Position numbers and translations under genes: made by a program
Part shown: positions 59,272-64,000 of the stretch, in pieces
How the letters are laid out: each line of letters begins with the position of its first letter
How positions within the stretch are numbered: position 1 is the stretch's first letter
NCBI GenBank assembly: GCA_029880325.1
Contig: JAOUOP010000011.1
Location: forward strand, 62,001 to 126,000
Reading direction: 5' to 3'
Origin: Myxococcales bacterium
GTDB lineage: Bacteria > Myxococcota_A > Polyangia > Polyangiales > JAFGIB01
Length of the DNA: 64,000 nucleotides
Notes under the pieces: model-generated
Database searches by the model: none
Told to the model about the DNA's origin: nothing
The model's input: only the letters and a program-made list of their open reading frames with translations

Positions 59272-60165
59272 ATGCAAGCGAGCTTTCCCAGCGATCCCGC
59301 GTCGCTCGACGATGCCCTCGATGCCGCTGAGCTCAGCGACGACACCCTGGCCGGGTCCCTACGCGTCTACCAGCGTCGCCGCGGCCACCGCTATTCGCTC
59401 GACGATGTGGTCACCGCCTGGGTGGCCGCGCGCAGCCGGCCGGCGGCCGAGCGCGCGCTGGACCTGGGCTGCGGCCTCGGTTCGGTGCTGCTGATGCTGG
59501 CCTACAAGTTGCCGGAGGCGCGCATCTGGGGCATCGAGGCGCAGGCCCAGTCCTTTGCGCTGTGCGGCCGCAACGTGGAGCGCAATGGCGTGGGCGCCCG
59601 GGTGAACTTGACCCATGGTGACCTGCGCCAGCAGAACCTGGGGGCGCGGCTGGGGGCCGGCAGCTTCGACTTGATCAGCGCCACGCCGCCCTACAAGAAG
59701 CCCCACGAGGGCACGCTGCCGCCCGATTCCCAGAAGGCCCACGCGCGCTTCGAGCTGCGCGGGGGGGTGGAGGATTATCTGAAAGCGGCGGCACCGCTGC
59801 TGGCGCCCTCGGGACGGCTGGTGATCTGCGCCGAGGCGAGCCAGCCCGAGCGCGTGCTCGCGACGGCGCCGGGGCTCGGGCTTTGTGCGCTAAAGGAGCT
59901 GCGCGTTTTGCCTGCCGCCCACTACAAGCGCCCGCTGTTTACGGTCTGGACCCTGGGCCCATGCGACGGCGGGGCGCCGAGCCCGGGCTGCGTGCGGGAA
60001 GCGGACTTCGTCGCCCGCGACCACCAGGGACGGCGCACCGCTGCGGCCCGCCAGCTGCGGCTCTTTTTTGGCCTCGATGCCGCCGAGGGCGAGCCCGACA
60101 GCCCGCGCCTACGCGCGCGTCGTCCGGGGTCGAAGGGCGGCGAGGGCGATGGCGTGGTGCGATGA
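59272..60165 (+). CDS. TrmN6-like tRNA (adenine-N6) methyltransferase
   Basis: A 297-residue methyltransferase of the YfiC/TrmN6 type. Motif I is RALDLGCGLGSVLLMLAYKL near residue 64, the substrate-binding acidic residue lies in WGIEAQAQSFALCGRNVER, and motif IV is ISATPPYKK near residue 142 (NPPY in the family). The early block GHRYSLDDVVTAWVAA corresponds to the G-RF-TDxxLL region of tRNA1-Val A37 methyltransferases. The C-terminal 50 residues are an extra basic tail. The start was chosen at MQASFPSD. The stop overlaps the start of the second methyltransferase gene by four bases (ATGA). Confidence 0.82.
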   Translation: MQASFPSDPASLDDALDAAELSDDTLAGSLRVYQRRRGHRYSLDDVVTAWVAARSRPAAERALDLGCGLGSVLLMLAYKLPEARIWGIEAQAQSFALCGRNVERNGVGARVNLTHGDLRQQNLGARLGAGSFDLISATPPYKKPHEGTLPPDSQKAHARFELRGGVEDYLKAAAPLLAPSGRLVICAEASQPERVLATAPGLGLCALKELRVLPAAHYKRPLFTVWTLGPCDGGAPSPGCVREADFVARDHQGRRTAAARQLRLFFGLDAAEGEPDSPRLRARRPGSKGGEGDGVVR

Positions 60166-61346
60166 CGCGCAGGCAGCGCAGATCCCTGTCGGACCAGGGT
60201 GGCTCCGTCGAGGTGGCTGGCGCCGAGTCCGAGCGGCGCCTTTTGGAGCGCGCGCTCTTGGCCGGCTCCGGACCCGACGACCATTTGACCCACGGTTTTC
60301 ATACCTATCCCGCGCGCATGCATCCGGGCATCGCACGCGCCGTGGTCGAGGGGCTGAGCGAGCCCGGACAGCGCGTGCTCGATCCCTTCTGCGGCAGCGG
60401 TACGGTCCTGGTCGAGGCCCTGTGCGCCGGGCGCGCGGCCGTTGGCGTGGACCTGAGCCCGCTGGCGCTGCGCGTGGCCGAGGTGCATTGTCACATCGCC
60501 CATGGGGCCGACCGCGCGCGCTTCGAGGCAAGGCTCGAGCGCATCGTCGACGCTTCCCTGGAGCGGGTTCGCGCGCGCGTGCCGGCCCGCGCACCGTTGT
60601 CGGCCGCCGAACGCGCCCACTACGAGCCGCACGTGTTGATCGAGCTGGCCGGGCTTTTCGAGGAGATCGCGCGCCACGGCGGCGAGGACCGGCGCGCGCT
60701 CGAAATGGTGGCTTCGTCGCTCCTGGTCAAGCTCTCACGCCAGCGCTCCGACACCGCCGTGCGCGCGGCCGACAAACGTATTCGTAAGGGGCTGGCCAGC
60801 GAGCTGATGCTGCGCAAGGGGCGCGAGCTGTCGCAGCGCTGGGCGGCGCTCCACGCGGCGCTGCCGCCGGCGCCGCACGCGCCCGAGCTGCGTGAAGGCG
60901 ATGCCCGGCGTCTGGGTGAGGTGCTCGCGGGCGAGGCGAAGTTCGACCTGTGCGTCAGCTCACCGCCCTACGGAGGCACCTACGACTACCTGCAGCACCA
61001 CGCCCGCCGCTACGCGTGGCTGGGGCTCGACAGTGGCCGGCTACAACGCTTCGAGGTGGGCGCCCGCCGGCGTCTGTCGAGCGCGCGCGGCGCGCCGGCC
61101 CGTTGGGATCGGGAGCTGGGCGACTGCCTGCGTTCGATCGCCTCGCGTCTGCGACCCTCGGCGTTGCTCGCGCTCTTGTTGGGCGATGCCGAACTCGCGG
61201 GGCGACGCGTGGACGCCGCCGAGCAGGTGGCGCGACTTGCGCCCCAGGCCGGGCTTTCGCCGCTGGCGCGCGCCAGTCAACGGCGCCAGGATTGGCGCGG
61301 CGGCAAAAGCCGGCGCGAGCATTTGCTGCTGCTCACCAAGCGGTGA
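60162..61346 (+). CDS. N4/N6 amino-methyltransferase family protein (DNA or RNA substrate)
   Basis: A 394-residue methyltransferase with motif order typical of the N6/N4 DNA methylase fold. It has HGFHTYPARMHPGIARAVVE, motif I VLDPFCGSGTVLVEALCAG near residue 70, VGVDLSPLALRVAEVHCHIA, and a catalytic motif IV in LCVSSPPYGGTYDYLQHHAR near residue 265 (SPPY). A helical insert separates motifs I and IV. Similar proteins are annotated as DNA methylases or as Trm-type RNA methyltransferases. No restriction gene is nearby, so an RNA or solitary DNA methylase is possible. It is translationally coupled to the TrmN6-like gene. Confidence 0.78.
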   Translation: MTRRQRRSLSDQGGSVEVAGAESERRLLERALLAGSGPDDHLTHGFHTYPARMHPGIARAVVEGLSEPGQRVLDPFCGSGTVLVEALCAGRAAVGVDLSPLALRVAEVHCHIAHGADRARFEARLERIVDASLERVRARVPARAPLSAAERAHYEPHVLIELAGLFEEIARHGGEDRRALEMVASSLLVKLSRQRSDTAVRAADKRIRKGLASELMLRKGRELSQRWAALHAALPPAPHAPELREGDARRLGEVLAGEAKFDLCVSSPPYGGTYDYLQHHARRYAWLGLDSGRLQRFEVGARRRLSSARGAPARWDRELGDCLRSIASRLRPSALLALLLGDAELAGRRVDAAEQVARLAPQAGLSPLARASQRRQDWRGGKSRREHLLLLTKR

Positions 61347-61418
61347 TCGCGCGGCGTCAAGTTTCTCGCAAGCGTCCCTTTTTTTGACCGCCATCACGGC
61401 TGCCACGATTGTTGGCGC

Positions 61419-62390
61419 GTGACCAACGACGAACGAGCGGAGCTGCGTGGCCGCATTCTCGATGGGCGTTACCGCCTCGGTCGGCGCATCGGAATCGGCG
61501 GCACCGGTGTAGTCTTCGATGCCACCACCCACGACGGCAGTCGTCTGGCAGTCAAGACCCTCAGGCCCTGCTTCGTCGACCATCCCGACCTGGGCCGGCG
61601 GCTGCAGCGCGAGGGTGAGGTGGCCCGTCAGGTGCGCCATCCGGGCATCGTGCCGGTGCTCGACGAGGGCTACCTGGAGGACGGCTCGCCCTACATCGTG
61701 ATGCCGCTGCTCACCGGTGAGAGCCTGTCGCGCCTGTTGTTGCGTAAGGGTGAGCTGCCGCTCGATCAGGCGGCTCAAATCGCAAGTCGCGTGGCGGCGA
61801 TTCTGCACGCCGCCCACATGGCGGGTTATGTGCACCGCGACGTCAAGCCCGAGCACGTGCTGCTCGACCGCAGTGAGAGCGGTGACCTGGTGGTGCAGCT
61901 CCTGGACTTCGGCGTGTGCTCGAGTCGCTTCGCCCCCGCCGACGAGCGCCAGCGCGAAGAGGGTAAGGTCTTCGGCACACCCAGCTACGTTTCGCCCGAG
62001 CAGGCCTCGGGCGAGGCCAATGTCGATGGCCGCGCCGACCTCTTTTCCCTCGGCATCCTGCTCTTCGAGGCGCTCAGCGGTCGGCTGCCCTTCACTGGCA
62101 GGACCGTATCGAAGCTTCTGATTCGCATCATCCGCCAGGATGCGCCGCGCTTGAGCGAGGTGGTGGCCGGGGTCGATCCCGGCTTCGAGGCGATCGTGGC
62201 GCGGCTCTTGGCCCGCGAGCGCGACGAGCGTTTCCCCTCGGCGCGCGCCCTGGCGCGCGCGGTGGCGCCCTACCTGCAAGAGCGCAAGATGATCGAGCGT
62301 CGCATCGCCGCCAGCCTGCAGCTGCGTTCGACGGTCAGCGATATGGCGACCACGGTGCGAAGGTCGGCGGTGGGCCGGCAGGTGGCGTGA
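61419..62390 (+). CDS. Ser/Thr protein kinase without membrane segment
   Basis: A 323-residue Hanks-type kinase from a GTG start. The Gly loop is IGIGGTGVVFDATTHDG, the Lys is in LAVKTLRPC, and the catalytic loop is GYVHRDVKPEHVLLD. The metal site is LLDFGVCSS, and GTPSYVSPEQASGEA is intact. The usual Asn of the HRDxKPxN loop is His here. No membrane helix or C-terminal sensor domain is present; the protein ends about 55 residues after the kinase fold in a basic helix. It could phosphorylate a neighbouring chemoreceptor or envelope protein, but no partner is indicated. A terminator-like hairpin lies 70 bases downstream. Confidence 0.9.
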   Translation: MTNDERAELRGRILDGRYRLGRRIGIGGTGVVFDATTHDGSRLAVKTLRPCFVDHPDLGRRLQREGEVARQVRHPGIVPVLDEGYLEDGSPYIVMPLLTGESLSRLLLRKGELPLDQAAQIASRVAAILHAAHMAGYVHRDVKPEHVLLDRSESGDLVVQLLDFGVCSSRFAPADERQREEGKVFGTPSYVSPEQASGEANVDGRADLFSLGILLFEALSGRLPFTGRTVSKLLIRIIRQDAPRLSEVVAGVDPGFEAIVARLLARERDERFPSARALARAVAPYLQERKMIERRIAASLQLRSTVSDMATTVRRSAVGRQVA

Positions 62391-62461
62391 GCCCAAACCG
62401 ACCCCGGCGTGCAGATGCTTGCCTTCGCTCGAAGCGCGGCGGTACCCTAGTAAGGAGCCAT

Positions 62462-62487
62462 GCTCGGCAGTGCGCCGAGCCGCTTTT
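62462..62487 (+). terminator. Possible intrinsic terminator after the kinase gene
   Basis: The seven-base stem gctcggc/gccgagc with an agtgc loop is followed by cgctttt. It lies between the kinase gene and the chemoreceptor gene, so it may separate their transcripts. The T-run is short. Confidence 0.5.
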
Positions 62488-62502
62488 CAGTAGCCCCGCG
62501 GC

Positions 62503-64000
62503 ATGATCAAGGAACTGCTCCAGAGTAAGTACGCGGCGGCGGCCGTCCTGCTGCTGGCCATCGGCACGCTCTTCGGCGTGGTACTACCCATCGTGACGCC
62601 CTTTCCCGGTTGGTTGACGGGCATGATCGGGCTTCTCGTGGGGCTCATCGCCGGTGCCCTTTTGGCCTTTGGAGTTGGCGCCAGCAATGATGACCTTCTG
62701 GCGCTGCGTACGGCCATCAAGGGGGCCCAGCGCGGTGAGCGGCCGGCCCGCCCCCAGCACCTGTCCAACGAGTTGGTGGAGCTCTTCGACACCCTGGACC
62801 AGCTCGGCGCTGACGTAGAAGCCCGGATGGGGCGTCTCAAGGATCTGGAGGGTCAGGTCGAACGCGGCCGCGAGCAGGATCAAACACGCGCCCGCGAGGT
62901 TTCCAGTGCCGAGCAGGAACTGAGCGCGGTAATCGACGAGATGAGCGCTGGTTTTGCCGAACACTCGGCCGGCATCGATCAGGTTTCCAAGTCGATCAAC
63001 CAGACCGCGTCCGTGCTCGACACCGTGGCCGAGAACGTCGAGCAGCTGGCCGGCAGCGCCGAGGAGAGTTCGTCATCGATTCTCGAGATGAAGGCGACCA
63101 GTGACGAGGTCAGCGAGAACATGGGAAACCTCGCTGCCAGCGTGCGCGACACCGTCTCGTCCATCGAGGAGATGGCCTACAGCATCAAGGAAGTCGCGCG
63201 CAACGTGGACAACCTCTCGTTGATGGCCGAGGAGACCTCGTCATCGATGAACGAGATGGACGTGTCCATCGACCAGGTGCAGTCCAACGCCAATCAAACC
63301 GCGCGCCTATCGGAACAGGTGGCGCTCGACGCCGAGCGCGGCGCCGACGCCATCGGTCGCACCATTCACGAGATCAATCGCATCAAGGAAACCTCCTCCG
63401 ACGCGGTCAGCGTGATCGTATCCCTGGGGGCACGCATCGAGGCCATCGGTGACATCTTGAACGTCATCGATGACGTCGCCGAGCAGACCAACCTGCTGGC
63501 GCTCAACGCCGCCATCATCGCCGCCCAGGCCGGCGAGTACGGCAAGGGCTTTGCCGTCGTCGCCGACGAGATCAAGGAACTGGCGGAGCGCTCGGCGGCT
63601 TCGACCAAGGAGATCGCCGGGCTGATCCGGACGATTCAGGAAGAGACCAAGAACGCCATCAGCTCCGTGGAACGCGGTGCCTCCACCGTTGACCGCGGCG
63701 TCGAGGTCAGTGCCGAGGCCGAGCTCGCGCTCAAAAAGATCCTCGACTCCTCCCAGAAGTCCACCAACATGGTCGGCGCCATCGCGCGCGCCACCGTCGA
63801 GCAGTCCAAGGGCAGCAAGCAGGTCACCGACGCCATCGGTCGCATCGCCGAGACGGTGCAGCAGATCGCCGCGGCCACCACCGAGCAGGCCCGCGGCTCG
63901 GAGTTGATCATGGGCAGCGCCGAGAAGATGCGCGTAATCACCCAGCACGTCGAGCGCAGCCAGCAGGAGCAGCAGAACGCCGGGCGCCTGATCTCGACGG
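62503..64000 (+). CDS. Methyl-accepting chemotaxis protein, truncated by window edge
   Basis: The first 499 codons are present and no stop occurs before the window ends. Two membrane helices lie near residues 10-30 and 36-57 with a very short loop between them, so there is no periplasmic sensor domain. A long helical cytoplasmic region follows with many Glu/Ser/Thr positions. The signalling tip is [20 protein letters not shown] then [20 protein letters not shown] near residues 320-357, matching the MCP hairpin; the normally Glu position in NAAIEAARAG is Ile-Ala-Ala-Gln here. It would pass signals to CheA/CheW. No che genes are in the window. The ATG has a weak ribosome site. Confidence 0.9.
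   Translation, partial: MIKELLQSKYAAAAVLLLAIGTLFGVVLPIVTPFPGWLTGMIGLLVGLIAGALLAFGVGASNDDLLALRTAIKGAQRGERPARPQHLSNELVELFDTLDQLGADVEARMGRLKDLEGQVERGREQDQTRAREVSSAEQELSAVIDEMSAGFAEHSAGIDQVSKSINQTASVLDTVAENVEQLAGSAEESSSSILEMKATSDEVSENMGNLAASVRDTVSSIEEMAYSIKEVARNVDNLSLMAEETSSSMNEMDVSIDQVQSNANQTARLSEQVALDAERGADAIGRTIHEINRIKETSSDAVSVIVSLGARIEAIGDILNVIDDVAEQTNLLALNAAIIAAQAGEYGKGFAVVADEIKELAERSAASTKEIAGLIRTIQEETKNAISSVERGASTVDRGVEVSAEAELALKKILDSSQKSTNMVGAIARATVEQSKGSKQVTDAIGRIAETVQQIAAATTEQARGSELIMGSAEKMRVITQHVERSQQEQQNAGRLIST

Overview
The window is a stretch of GC-rich chromosome (roughly two thirds G+C) from a Gram-negative, double-membrane bacterium. The gene style points to the Myxococcota or a neighbouring deltaproteobacterial-type lineage. 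Evidence for this is the many lipoproteins with acidic or low-complexity linkers and Cys-rich repeats, Ser/Thr kinases (one with a PEGA domain), a TonB-domain/TonB-receptor fusion, a GspE-N-type domain protein and LysM/TPR envelope proteins. The assignment is inferred from gene content only; there is no rRNA gene to anchor it. I found no tRNA, CRISPR array, complete insertion sequence or prophage.

Layout. 1-2.0 kb (minus): operon end with a CxxCH protein, a DUF2271-like lipoprotein and a truncated DUF3570 barrel. 2.2-7.2 kb: secreted or lipoprotein genes, a barrel with carboxypeptidase-like repeats, and a long gene-free stretch with inverted repeats. 7.4-10.3 kb: a methyltransferase/ATP-grasp fusion and an ECF sigma factor. 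10.4-15.1 kb: a di-haem lipoprotein, 3-hydroxyacyl-CoA dehydrogenase and valyl-tRNA synthetase. 15.3-19.8 kb (minus): a three-gene unit in which two different ParM-type actin-like ATPases flank a GspE-N/low-complexity protein. 20.0-27.2 kb (plus): a run of genes headed by a near-consensus Fur box (GT-C-like membrane protein, cupredoxin-like lipoprotein, DUF4856-like lipoprotein, porin, GT2 glycosyltransferase, FAD oxidoreductase). 27.3-28.6 kb: a pseudo-receiver/OmpA fusion.

28.6-37 kb: acyl-CoA and redox genes (luciferase-like monooxygenase, CoA transferase, crotonase, SDR), a SplB-like radical SAM protein, a GNAT and a HELTH-motif lipoprotein. 37-46.9 kb: lipoproteins, a YggU protein, a diverged Lgt homologue, a LysM protein, a PEGA kinase and the TonB/TonB-receptor fusion. 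47-51.6 kb: YchF, a TPR lipoprotein, a PilZ protein, a Cys-rich lipoprotein and a small XRE regulator. 51.6-52.85 kb: a 1.26 kb gene-free island with a 35-bp perfect inverted repeat and tandemly repeated intrinsic terminators. 52.9-54.8 kb: an MBL-fold hydrolase, a ferredoxin and a lipoprotein. 54.8-58.3 kb (minus): tolQ-tolR-tolA/tonB-like-tolB without pal. 58.4-64 kb: a TlpA-like thioredoxin, two overlapping methyltransferase genes, a Ser/Thr kinase and a truncated chemoreceptor.

Functional themes are the cell envelope (Tol, porin, barrels, about fifteen lipoproteins), iron response (the Fur-box operon), signalling (two kinases, PilZ, chemoreceptor, ECF sigma, pseudo-receiver) and a possible actin-type cytoskeletal system. 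The most noteworthy items are the double-actin operon, the Fur-headed operon, the methyltransferase/ATP-grasp fusion and three short elements (166-178 bp) with terminal inverted repeats.
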